This document shows positions 19,981 through 28,921 of a DNA stretch of 64,000 nucleotides, piece by piece; positions within the stretch are counted from its first letter, which is position 1; each line of letters begins with the position of its first letter. The DNA lies in NCBI GenBank assembly GCA_003222245.1, contig QHVH01000044.1, positions 37,751 through 101,750 of the forward strand, in the 5' to 3' direction. The notes under the pieces were generated by a model. It was not told where the DNA came from. It worked only from the letters and a program-made list of their open reading frames with translations, and did not search any database. Source of the DNA: Blastocatellia bacterium AA13 (lineage in GTDB: Bacteria > Acidobacteriota > Blastocatellia > UBA7656). The translations under genes and the position numbers were made by a program.

Positions 19981-22230
19981 ATGAGCCGTTTTGCCGGCTT
20001 TATTCTCCGGCATTCCGCCTTGACGATTTTACTCGTACTGCTCGTGACCGTTTTCTTCGGAGTCTCACTGTATGTCAAAGGAATCGGGTTCAACGGCTCA
20101 TTGGAAACCCTTGCTGAAGGCGGCGCCGATCTCGACTTCTATCGCGAGACACAACGTTCGTTCGGAGACGACCGCGTAGTCATAGCGGCGCTCACCACGC
20201 GAGATGTATTCACATCTCCATTCATCAAAAAACTGGATCGGCTGACCCGGCGTCTGGCCGCGCTAAAGGGCGTCGCCGATTCGCAGAGCCTGACCAGCGT
20301 CAAGGCCATCCGTCGCGCGGGTACAGGGCTGGTTGTCGACAACCTGATCTCCCGCGAAGCGACCGATCAGGAACTCGCGCTCCTGAAGCCCTCCGTCACT
20401 GGTGATCGCCTGTATGCAAGGCACTATGTTTCCGAGGATGGAAGGACCGCCGCGATCAATGTATTCCTTGAACCGCTTGGCGAAGCCGAGGTGCGCGCTC
20501 TGGCGGATGAAATAGAACGGACGGTCAAATCGGAGGCGGGCAATGACGAAGTTTTCGTCTCCGGCGTGCCGGTGCTGGACGCAAGAGGCATTCGAAGCAT
20601 GATCCGAGACATGCTCGTCTGCTCGCCGGCGGCCGCGGTCCTTTGCTTTCTCTTTTTTCTTTTTGCTTTTCGACGCCTGACCTATGCGCTCCTCGCGATC
20701 GGCACGCTCACGGCGGGGCTGGTCTGGATCATCGCCCTGATGAGCCTGCTCGGCCGCCAGATCACGATAGCCACGCTCTCGTTGCCTACGGTGTTGATTG
20801 CCGTCGGAGGGTCATACATATTCCACGTGCTTAATCAGCATCGTCTCTCGACTACAGGGGCGGCGGAACCCATTGCAAGCTGGCTTGAGGGGCTCAAGTT
20901 CATAGGACCTGCCGTTCTCGTATCAGGCCTGACAGTGATCGCGGGTTTTGGAGCGGTGGCGTCGAGCGCAATACCCGCGGCTCGCGATATGGGCTTATTC
21001 AACGGAGCCGGGGTCTTTGTCATCTTGCTGCTCACGCTGACGCTCCTACCGGCCGCGTTGTCGCGGATGAGCGGAGCTCCAGCGAGATTGGACTACGCTC
21101 GATGGCTTGGCAAATGGCTGAAGCAGATCACGGCGTTCATCCTTTATAGAAGACGGCTCGCATGGCTGGTCTCGCTCATCCTGACTGCCGGCCTCACGGC
21201 TGGGCTGGTTTTTCTAAAGGTTCAAACCGATTATCTGGCCATCTTCCCAAAGAAGAGCGAAACCGTTCAGGACGCGCTCAAGCTGCACGATAGGTTGGCA
21301 GGGGCTTCCACAATCGAGGTGATCGTGAGCGGAGCGCCCGGAGCCGTATACAAACCCGAGTTTCTGAAGTCCTCGGCGTCATTGGAAGCTTATGCAGCGC
21401 GACAACCAGGAATTGACGCGGCGATATCAATCACCGACATAGTCTCGAGAATCAATAGTCTATTGCCCTCGGGAAACGGGCGAGACGAAATTCCCGAGGA
21501 CCCGAAACAGGTCAAAGCGATTTTCGGCGACTTCATATCGCAAGATCCGCTTGTATCGCGTCTGGTGAACGCAGACTACTCACGGGCAGTGATCGCTTTC
21601 AGGACCAACCTGTTCAATTCAACCGACGTTCGCAGGCTGGTTGGCTCGCTAGACGAATGGTCAAAGGCGAACCTGCCGCCCGGGATGAACGCCAGAGTAA
21701 CGGGATCCGTCGTGTTGTTGAATAACGCTTCGGATGCGGTTGCGCTCTCGCAGATATCGAGCCTGGCCATCGCGCTGGTAACGATCTACGTGATGATCTC
21801 GATTCTCTTTCGCTCTTTGATGGTAGGAGTGCTCGCATTGATTCCGAATATGTTGCCGATCGCGGGCTACTTCGGGTTCCTGGGCTGGACGGGCATCTCG
21901 CTGGATATAACTACCAGTCTGATAGCAAGCGCCGCGTTAGGACTGGCGGTCGACAACGCCGTTCATATGATCAGGAGACACCGTCAGAGCGTGGCGGAAA
22001 AGAGCGATGAAGGCTGGTCGCTGTGGCTGACGATGAGTCGAACCGGCAAGCCGATGGTGCTCGCGAATGTGATGTTGATCGCGGCCTTTCTTATCTTCAT
22101 GCTATCCTCCTTCGCGCCGGTCAGAATGGGTGGATTGCTCTGGGCGGTAACAATACTCGCCTGTTTGCTTTCAAATCTGGTCGTTCTGCCGTTGTTAATG
22201 AGGACCCGAGTCTTCGGAGTCGAAAAGTAA
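19981..22230 (+). CDS. RND-superfamily (MMPL-type) exporter
   Basis: The 749 residues show the two-fold RND layout: one helix at residues 12-32, a large periplasmic loop, five further helices from about 205 to 360, then a repeat of the same pattern from about 395 to 745. Segments such as LPTVLIAVGGSYIFHVLNQHR and LDITTSLIASAALGLAVDNAVHMIRRH are typical of sterol-sensing/MMPL RND proteins with charged residues in helices 4 and 10. Such proteins export lipids or hydrophobic molecules using the proton gradient. It lies 25 bases upstream of a LolA-like lipoprotein, a recurrent pair, suggesting transport of lipid or lipoprotein to the outer membrane. Confidence 0.88.
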   Translation: MSRFAGFILRHSALTILLVLLVTVFFGVSLYVKGIGFNGSLETLAEGGADLDFYRETQRSFGDDRVVIAALTTRDVFTSPFIKKLDRLTRRLAALKGVADSQSLTSVKAIRRAGTGLVVDNLISREATDQELALLKPSVTGDRLYARHYVSEDGRTAAINVFLEPLGEAEVRALADEIERTVKSEAGNDEVFVSGVPVLDARGIRSMIRDMLVCSPAAAVLCFLFFLFAFRRLTYALLAIGTLTAGLVWIIALMSLLGRQITIATLSLPTVLIAVGGSYIFHVLNQHRLSTTGAAEPIASWLEGLKFIGPAVLVSGLTVIAGFGAVASSAIPAARDMGLFNGAGVFVILLLTLTLLPAALSRMSGAPARLDYARWLGKWLKQITAFILYRRRLAWLVSLILTAGLTAGLVFLKVQTDYLAIFPKKSETVQDALKLHDRLAGASTIEVIVSGAPGAVYKPEFLKSSASLEAYAARQPGIDAAISITDIVSRINSLLPSGNGRDEIPEDPKQVKAIFGDFISQDPLVSRLVNADYSRAVIAFRTNLFNSTDVRRLVGSLDEWSKANLPPGMNARVTGSVVLLNNASDAVALSQISSLAIALVTIYVMISILFRSLMVGVLALIPNMLPIAGYFGFLGWTGISLDITTSLIASAALGLAVDNAVHMIRRHRQSVAEKSDEGWSLWLTMSRTGKPMVLANVMLIAAFLIFMLSSFAPVRMGGLLWAVTILACLLSNLVVLPLLMRTRVFGVEK

Positions 22231-22255
22231 CCTGCTCTAAAGAGGATCGATACTG

Positions 22256-23128
22256 ATGAACGTCGTGAAAAAGAAGCCTGGATTCACATATGCCGCCGCG
22301 TTTCTATCGGCGTCGCTCATCGTTATCTTCGGCGTCGTAGCTCTCTCCGCTTGCGGAACAAAACAAAGCGTGGCTTCTGATAACGCGACCCCTTCGGCTG
22401 AGCCCGGAGACCAGTCGGCACGCGAGGGCAGCCGAATTATCGACAAAGTTCTTTCTCAGTCCGCCGTCGATCAGAGCCTGACCAGGATGCACGCGAGGGT
22501 TCACGATTCGGATGGAACCGAACGCACCGTTGAATTGACGATGCTGCGGAAACGCAAGCCGGACGGAACACTGCTGACTCTGGCCGAGTTTACATCGCCC
22601 CGCGAGGAGCGCGACCGCGATGCTCTGATCAAGGTTTCTCCGAAGGGAGACGTCGAAGCGACGCGCTTCATGCAGAGCACGGGCAGCTTTGTGACTACGA
22701 AAAGCGCTTCCGACGAAGAGTCGCTCTTCGGGCTTACGGTTCAGGAGCTTGTTGACGGCCAGCTCGATAAATACGACTTCAAACTCGCGGGCGAAGAAAC
22801 AGTGGACAAAGTTCCCGCTTATCGAATCGAAGGCAAGCTGAAATCGCGCGCCGATTCCAAGTTCCCGCGCGTCGTACTTCTGGTCTCCAAGGAAACCTAC
22901 ATGCCTCTTCACGCGGAGTTCTACGATAATCACAACGAAATCGCCCGAAGCGTCAAGATACAAAGGACAGCCGAAGTCCAGGGCCATTGGACTCGCATGC
23001 AATGGACGGTTGATAACCGCGCCAGGCGCAAAACGACAGAGTTCGACGTTGTAGAAGCCCGCTATGATCAGCCGGTCCCGGAGAGTGTTTTCACCGAAGA
23101 GCATCTCAGACAGTTGGCTTCCAAATAG
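22256..23128 (+). CDS. LolA-like outer-membrane lipoprotein-sorting family lipoprotein
   Basis: The N-terminal signal ends in a lipobox (ALSAC), so the mature protein is a lipoprotein. The rest shows the unclosed-barrel family wording: TVELTMLRKRKPDGTLLTLAEF, SPREERDRDALIKVSPKG, GLTVQELVDGQLDKYDFKLAGEETVDKVPAYRIEGKLK, and LVSKETYMPLHAEFYD. These proteins accompany MMPL-type RND exporters and probably accept the exported lipid cargo in the periplasm. The exact cargo is unknown. Confidence 0.85.
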   Translation: MNVVKKKPGFTYAAAFLSASLIVIFGVVALSACGTKQSVASDNATPSAEPGDQSAREGSRIIDKVLSQSAVDQSLTRMHARVHDSDGTERTVELTMLRKRKPDGTLLTLAEFTSPREERDRDALIKVSPKGDVEATRFMQSTGSFVTTKSASDEESLFGLTVQELVDGQLDKYDFKLAGEETVDKVPAYRIEGKLKSRADSKFPRVVLLVSKETYMPLHAEFYDNHNEIARSVKIQRTAEVQGHWTRMQWTVDNRARRKTTEFDVVEARYDQPVPESVFTEEHLRQLASK

Positions 23129-23310
23129 AATAATGATGGAGCGAGAAGATTTGAGACGACTCGAGCGGAACGGCCTCGTGAATGCGCTTGAACACGTGAC
23201 CGCGGGAGGTCCGCCATCGATCGCTCTGAGAGCTCTGGCCGCGCTAGCATCCGCTTGAGTTTGAACATTTCAGAAGCAAGGCATAACTTTGGTATCGGCG
23301 CGGCTCACAA
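23129..23310. other. Non-coding stretch after the RND/lipoprotein pair
   Basis: No gene is supported. A short frame from 23130 is not protein-like. Confidence 0.3.
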
Positions 23311-23549
23311 GCGCCAAAGGCGCTAGATATAAAAGCCCAGGGCGACGCCCTGGGTATCGAGCGGGGAAGCGATCCGAGCGCTGAAAGCGCGGAATAAGCG
23401 TTTCATAACAACATCATTAGTTCTTTCTCGCATGCCAATGAAGCGCCTCTTTCACCTTCTTCGATAGAAGGCATTGGGATTCGTACCAGGAGCGACGCGC
23501 TACGCGCTTGGCCCTGACTATTTTATGGTCGGCCCTTCAGGCCTACCCA
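23311..23549. repeat. Two dispersed palindromic repeats in opposite orientation
   Basis: The left unit (23311-23400) has GCGCCAAAGGCGC, AGATATAAAAG, a CCCAGGGCG/CGCCCTGGG hairpin and GCGCTGAAAGCGC followed by GGAATAAGCG. The right unit (about 23471-23549) is the reverse complement of the 13063-13140 element: GGCCTGAAGGGCC, CCATAAAATAG, then a diverged hairpin and the shared CAATGCC end. Two inward-facing copies of a REP-like family thus form a composite. Confidence 0.75.
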
Positions 23550-23574
23550 TTTCAATCCATCGATCAAAAAAATC

Positions 23575-24297
23575 TTGCCCGATCAAGACATTCTCAACGT
23601 CATCTCGCTAGCCGATCAGCTCTACAGGGACCGCGCGCGCTCCGGAGCCGTGAAGGAATCAGTCACGCTCCTGGCAGACTACGGCCCGGTTCAGCGGCCC
23701 TATGAGATCGAATGGCGGCTCGCGCGAGCATTATTTTTTCTGGGGCAGGAGGCCCCTTCCGCGGGCGCCGGACGGCAGCTTCATGCGGCCGGAATCGGCG
23801 CTGGAAAACGGGCGGTACAGGTAAACAGCGCCCGCGTAGAAGGCCGCTTCTGGCTTGGAGTCAACATGTCGCTCTTCGCGGAAGCGCTAATGGACGACTC
23901 ATTCGCGGCGCGGTTGGCCCGCCTGGTGTGGTCGGCGAGATGCGCAATCGCCGCGCGCCGTGAACTGAAGCGCGCAATTCAGATTTCCGAGCGATACCAC
24001 GGCGCGGGACCGTTGCGAGTGTTAGCGAGATTGCTTCACAGAATGCCCGCGCTCCTGGGCGGAAGCCGGCGACAAAGCCGCGAGCTCTTTGAGCGAGCGC
24101 TCGAGATATGTCCTTCAAATTGCGTCACGATAATCTATGCCGCCGAGCTGGCGCTCGACGACGGAGACAGGAACCGGGCAAAGCTTCTTTTGGAGAATCT
24201 GATCAAACAGCCCTTCGACGATGAGTGGGAGTTCGAGCAGCTTCGCGACCGAGAAAGGGCCCGCCGGATGTTGAAAGAATTTGAAGAATACGAATAA
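23575..24297 (+). CDS. TPR protein, TRAP-transporter TatT-like
   Basis: The 240 residues follow the pattern of TatT-type helical repeat proteins: RPYEIEWRLARALFFLG, the linker GIGAGKRAVQ and RVEGRFWLGVNMSLFAEA, then SRELFERALEICPSNCVTIIYAAELALDDGDRNRAKLLLENLI. No signal peptide is visible from the TTG start at 23575; a start further upstream is not open. The family is described as associated with TRAP transporters in Treponema, but in this phylum it usually stands alone, as here. Function is therefore uncertain. Confidence 0.65.
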   Translation: MPDQDILNVISLADQLYRDRARSGAVKESVTLLADYGPVQRPYEIEWRLARALFFLGQEAPSAGAGRQLHAAGIGAGKRAVQVNSARVEGRFWLGVNMSLFAEALMDDSFAARLARLVWSARCAIAARRELKRAIQISERYHGAGPLRVLARLLHRMPALLGGSRRQSRELFERALEICPSNCVTIIYAAELALDDGDRNRAKLLLENLIKQPFDDEWEFEQLRDRERARRMLKEFEEYE

Positions 24298-24324
24298 GGG
24301 GATGTTGACCCAGACGAATACGCC

Positions 24325-25848
24325 TCACAGCCCGAGTCTCTTCTTCATAGCCGCGATATCAACTTTCAACTCGGGCGGCACGACTTCATTCTTGCTTTCG
24401 AATGAGCGCAAAAGAACGTTCAATCGCTCACGGCCCGCTTTGGTTTTGGCCGCCTCGACGGGACTTATGTCACCAAGGGCGGGAAGAGGCTGGTCATACC
24501 AGGCCTCCCAATGCAACTCGAGGGTTTTGCGAAGAATAGACTGAAGTTCGGGCAGCGATTTGATTCGTTCGTTCTCGTCGCGCGCCCTTTGATCTTCATC
24601 CTCGTCAACACCGTTGATTCTCTCCTCCACCAGGCCGTCGACCAGTTCATGCACCGCGCGTTTGAAAATCACCTTCTCCTTGAGCCTCGCTTCAATCTCC
24701 GATTGAATTTCTCTGGCTCGTCTCTCCGAATTCACTTCGGCAATCAATTCGCCGTCACATATCGTCAGCCGGCCCAGAACAGTATTTTCCGAGTGAGTCT
24801 TAGGCGTGCTCTTACTCTTCATACAGTCAACGATGACTTTTATAAGATTGCCGGCTTCGTCGTACTGAGCGTCATCGGGGATCTCCTGTCCTTCGCGAAG
24901 GCAATCCAGATCTTTCAATTTTTCGAATGCCTCGCCCGTCGAGCAACTGATCTCAAAATAGATTTTGACGAGGCTAATCGGATCGCCATCCAGGTTACGA
25001 AGCTCTGGAAACGAGGGCTTCCTTAACCTCTCGGCCATCACGATATAAATCTGCCGGAGGTCGGCATCCAGATCGGTGAGACTCTCCAGATTAAGCTCCT
25101 GACCATTTTTCTGAAGATCGTTGCGTAAGGCGTCCCGCAAGTCCAAAAGTCGCAAGTGCTCGGAGAGAGGAAGGGCAATTGGGCCCACGCCGATCATAAT
25201 CGCCTGTCCTTCCAGAGACAGTACTCTGGCGTAGAGAGCATCTCCGGGTTTCAGCGATCTCGACGCCTGTGCTTCCTTTACAGTAACTCGGCGATCGACG
25301 AGCACGTCGCGAAGACCGATGCTCTTGCCGGGCGCTACATCCGTTACTTCGAAGAAGCTGAAGGGCTGTTCGCACACAGCTCTAATGAACGCCTGCTCGT
25401 AGTCGCTCAATCTACTCCGATTTCTCTCAAGGTATTCCATTGCAAGCGGCCCGGCGGGCAGGCCCTTCGGACTCCTTAAGGCTGCTCCCGGCCCAGGAAC
25501 CCAGGTGAAAGCGGCCCATGTCTCTAAGACAGCATCCACGAAGTCTTCGTCGCAGTGCTTTTCCCCGCAAAGAAAGGCCGGGAGCGCTTCTCTCCAAAAT
25601 GCCTCTCCATACCGCTTTATCGCGTATTCCAGAATTTGAGTAACGAGCTTCCCTTCCGTGACGCGTATCTTGAGCCATTCTGGGTCCTGTTGAACCGCCG
25701 CCGTTTGTCGCATCCAGTCATGCGGCGAATCACGAGTTTCATCGGAGGATTTGAAAGCGGACTGCTGAGTCTCCTTGTTAGAGCAGCAGTGTTTGTACTT
25801 TTTTCCACTACCGCACGGACAACGATCGTTTCTGCCTGTTCTTGCCAT
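24325..25848 (-). CDS. SEC-C motif protein
   Basis: The N-terminus is a zinc-binding SEC-C motif (GRNDRCPCGSGKKYKHCC), as found at the SecA C-terminus and in many unrelated proteins. The remaining 480 residues have no domain I can name. They are mostly helical and acidic and include LVTQILEYAIKRYGEAFWR, a DUF1186-like helical repeat flavour, and a C-terminal segment LLRSFESKNEVVPPELKVD. The protein is soluble with no signal sequence. Convergent with the TatT-like gene, 27 bases away. Confidence 0.75.
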   Translation of the reverse strand: MARTGRNDRCPCGSGKKYKHCCSNKETQQSAFKSSDETRDSPHDWMRQTAAVQQDPEWLKIRVTEGKLVTQILEYAIKRYGEAFWREALPAFLCGEKHCDEDFVDAVLETWAAFTWVPGPGAALRSPKGLPAGPLAMEYLERNRSRLSDYEQAFIRAVCEQPFSFFEVTDVAPGKSIGLRDVLVDRRVTVKEAQASRSLKPGDALYARVLSLEGQAIMIGVGPIALPLSEHLRLLDLRDALRNDLQKNGQELNLESLTDLDADLRQIYIVMAERLRKPSFPELRNLDGDPISLVKIYFEISCSTGEAFEKLKDLDCLREGQEIPDDAQYDEAGNLIKVIVDCMKSKSTPKTHSENTVLGRLTICDGELIAEVNSERRAREIQSEIEARLKEKVIFKRAVHELVDGLVEERINGVDEDEDQRARDENERIKSLPELQSILRKTLELHWEAWYDQPLPALGDISPVEAAKTKAGRERLNVLLRSFESKNEVVPPELKVDIAAMKKRLGL

Positions 25849-26114
25849 CTCTTCTCCAGCGGCGCATTTTGTCTCTCATAAGAGTTCGAGCACGGTGGAC
25901 AATTCTAATTCGATATCGACCGACCGGCCACCTTATCTGAGCCCCGCGTCACGCACAAGCGTGCGATTGGTTGCGATAGATTTCCGAGTAGAAATTCCGA
26001 CGCTGTCGCTTGCTGTTTCTTAAGGACGAGAGCCGCATCTCTATTTGATCAAGTCTCCGGCTGTGGTCGACTTTCTTCCAAACTTCTTCTCCGTGCTTAC
26101 ACTCCAAAGTTTCT

Positions 26115-26142
26115 TTGACAACAGAGCGTCGTATGGTATATT
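26115..26142 (+). promoter_or_regulatory. Sigma-70-like promoter candidate
   Basis: A perfect TTGACA at 26115-26120 and TATATT at 26137-26142 are separated by 16 bases. It faces the broken secreted-protein gene at 26700, about 550 bases downstream. Confidence 0.5.
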
Positions 26143-26403
26143 ACGGCCCGCCAAGATTCGGGCCGGTTAAGACTAAGCATTCATGATTGATCGGATTGTA
26201 TTGAGTGCGATTTTCGATTCGTCCTTTCCGGACCTGAACAAGAAGCAGAGCAAAAAAACTCAAGACAGTGATTCATAGCCAGTAGAACGGCCAAGCGGGT
26301 TCGTATAATCGAAACGTCGGCGGTGGGAGACACGGTCCTTCTCTCCTGGCAGCCGGCGCTGAACAGGGGTTGACCTCACCCGAAGCGTCCTTAGAAGTCG
26401 CCT

Positions 26404-26574
26404 CACAGCTCGACTCGGAGCTGTGATGAAGCGCCTGATTCACAATTAGTTAGCGAGCTGAAGAAGTTCCAGGGCAGTTATTCGCCTGCGGCGCGGTGGA
26501 GCCGCACTCTCAGGCGATTGCGAAAAAAACCTGCCGCACGAGTATTCAACCGGCCTTCTGGCCGGTCGGGTTTT
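26404..26574 (+). promoter_or_regulatory. Structured leader with three hairpins, the last terminator-like
   Basis: Hairpin 1: CACAGCTC/GAGCTGTG with a 6-base loop (26404-26425). Hairpin 2: TCGCCT (26482) with AGGCGA (to 26517), nested over GCGGC/GCCGC. Hairpin 3: ACCGGCC-TTCT-GGCCGGT (26549-26566) followed by CGGGTTTT, like a rho-independent terminator. An attenuator or riboswitch-like leader is possible; it matches no class I know. Confidence 0.4.
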
Positions 26575-26699
26575 GTGTGTGCGGCTGGCGTGTCCAAAGG
26601 GTCCTCCTCAGAAGAGGAATCGCATGCCCAGGAATCTCCGAATCTCTCGTCGGCGAGTGATCAGGCAAACATCAACATCACTCAAAGAAGGAGGAGATA

Positions 26700-28464
26700 A
26701 TGAGCTATAAAGCATCAAAGAACCTCAAGTACTTCGTTGTGCTTGTGGCCGCAGTTCTTATCGTCCAGTCAATTATCGGCGCCGGTTCTACCGCGGCGGC
26801 GCTCGGAAATCAGACTGCGACTCAGACCCAAACTACTACCACCGGCGGCGCCATCGCCGAACGCGGAAAGCGGCCGATTGTCACGTTGAAGAAGTTGAAA
26901 TCGCCCGTGGCCGGAGCAAATGCCGCGCTGCAGATTCAGTTCCAGAACGGCGAGAGGGTTGAGAAGAGATTCACGCTCACCACTGGCGCCGGCTCCAGCC
27001 TGGTATTCGCCGACGATGGAACGGGCGGCGACGACGTCGCCGGAGACGGAATATTCGCAAGCCCGCTTCAGGTCGATTTCGATCAGGTTGCCGCCAACAA
27101 TCACTGACCCATCGGTGATCGAGGATCCGACCCGGACCTTCAATCCGTGCACGGGAGTCGGCAATCCGAATGGGAAATGGACATTCGGATACCTGATGAC
27201 TCAGATGGCCAATCAGGCGCAGACCGGAATCGATCCCAAGGTCTTCGTCCGGAACTGGCTCGCCAAGTTCGAAAACAATCAGACGATCAACACCTTTGGG
27301 ATTCCTGCAAGACCCAAGGTCAAAGATATAGTCACCATTCCATGGGAGCTCGCCAGCGGCGGCATCGGACAGCCGCTCGATCTCACCAAAGCTCCGTTCA
27401 GGTTGCTGGCGATCGTCAACCGCATCGATCTGCGCGGCAACAGCGGCTACAACATCAGCAACGCCGGTGAAGCCAGGTTTGTTTTTGGCGTCATCGACCG
27501 GCGGCCTACAAACGTGAACTGCTGCAACGTCACCGAAATGACCGTGATCTTCGAATACGGCATCGACCGAAGCGGCTGCGCGAACGTGAAAGCGTGGGCG
27601 CAACAATGGGTAAATCTCTCGAGCCCGCTTATTCCCTTCCCTTCCGCTCAGTACAATCAAGCGCTCGAGAATATAACCGAGCAGTTTGCTCATGCGGGCG
27701 TAGCGCCGAACAAAGTCAACGGCAGCGCTCTGAATCAGCTTAGAACGAACGAGTTCCTTCAGCCTCAGCCGCAATGGGAATTGAGGGAGTTCAAGCTGAC
27801 GCCGGGCACCGAAGATCCGTTCGTCGCCAACGGCCAGTTGAATATGACTACGGTCAAGCTAACTCCCGACGCGTCGTTCAACAATACCGGCACGCTCGGG
27901 GCATATCTCACTGCGAATCTCCCACAGGTCTGCGCCGGAACTCACGTAGTCCCGTTGAGCTTCGCTGCACAGCCTTTCCTCGGAGGCAGCTCCTTTACCG
28001 CCGGGCCCGCGGGCGTCGCGTTCTGGGATACGCCGACATTCCTGTGTCCTCCGAATCCGACCTGTGATCCCGAGTTCAATTTCTCGTTCAATACTTGCAG
28101 CGGCTGCCATTTGAGCGAGACCGGTACGACCTTCTATCACATCAGGCCGACCCCCTTTGGATCGCCTCCGATCTTGTCGCCGTTCCTGTCAGGATCGCCG
28201 ATAACGATCAATGATCCGAGGTGCGGCGCTCCATTCACGCATACGTTCGACGAGATCAATCGCCGGCGCGTGATTCTGGATCAGATCGCGAATCAGATCT
28301 GTCCGCTTCCGTGCACGACGTGCGATTGCATAACGCCGTTCGACGCGGCGAAGTCCGCTGTTCTGCCGTGCCGCATCGACGTTCTCTCGTTGAGCGGTTC
28401 AGACATTCTGTTCACATCGACCTCGGAAGCCGTTCTGAGGTCCGGTCCCGGATTCGTGCATTGA
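26700..28464 (+). pseudogene. Secreted protein gene split by a frameshift near 27090
   Basis: A good RBS (AAGGAGGAG) precedes the ATG at 26700. The first frame encodes a signal peptide (YFVVLVAAVLIVQSIIGAGS) and an Ig-like region with DDGTGGDDVAGDGIFA, then stops at 27105. The protein continues one frame on (+1) with TDPSVIEDPTRTFNPCTG, FGYLMTQMANQAQTGIDPKVF, and a Cys-rich end with FNTCSGCHLSETGTTFYH, which looks like a CxxCH haem or metal motif, down to 28464. Together they make one secreted protein of about 585 residues. One extra base or two missing bases would explain the break; it may be a sequence error or a real inactivation. Confidence 0.7.
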
Positions 28465-28508
28465 TCAAGGTGCATTGATCAAGGTGCATTGATCAAGGTG
28501 CATTGATC
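28456..28508. repeat. 14-bp tandem repeat over the stop codon
   Basis: Three exact units of GTGCATTGATCAAG plus an 11-base partial fourth unit. The stop codon TGA of the preceding gene lies inside the first unit, so every unit repeats the CATTGA end. Likely produced by slippage. Confidence 0.95.
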
Positions 28509-28921
28509 CGAGCCAATTTCGCAAAACCGGGGCGGTTCGACGGCGCTCCGGCTTTTGCCCGGACGGCTCTGGGTCCAAATTTGGTCTGCATCTCGGGGGC
28601 AACCATATAGGAAACGTCAAGAAATAACATCCCGGCTTTTAAAATGCCTGCCTCACAAGGCGTTGCCTTGGGCCTGGAGTTTGGACATTTGTTTCGCTAC
28701 CCGATCGAAGTTACTTCCTCGCTTCGAATTCAACTCCACGATTTTGATGGGAGCGGCAGAGACCGATGGCTCTCTTGAATTCCCTTACGAGCGGAAGCTC
28801 AATCCTCTTGGCGATGTCATCTCGAACTCGACTGTTGATGAGCGATCATCGTAAGATGCCAGCGCTCGCGATGTACTCGGAGAACTAAATTTCAACACAG
28901 GCTTTGATACGGCATCCGACT
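28509..28921. other. Intergenic region upstream of the zinc protease
   Basis: No supported gene in about 410 bases. A 99-codon frame at 28555 has no protein-like features. The protease promoter presumably lies here. Confidence 0.35.

Larger units (their letters stand above)
25849..26699. other. Long non-coding region with promoter-like and structured elements
   Basis: These 851 bases hold no convincing gene; a 60-codon frame at 26518 has low-complexity content. They contain a good sigma-70-type promoter candidate (26115-26142) and then a run of strong hairpins (26404-26574) before the next gene, consistent with a structured 5' leader of about 550 nucleotides. Confidence 0.5.

Noticed and set aside
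26518..26700. 60-codon frame upstream of the frameshifted secreted protein
   Set aside because: Low-complexity, lies across the terminator-like hairpin and has no RBS.
28555..28854. 99-codon plus-strand frame between the tandem repeat and the zinc protease
   Set aside because: No signal peptide, domain or RBS; the composition is that of non-coding DNA.
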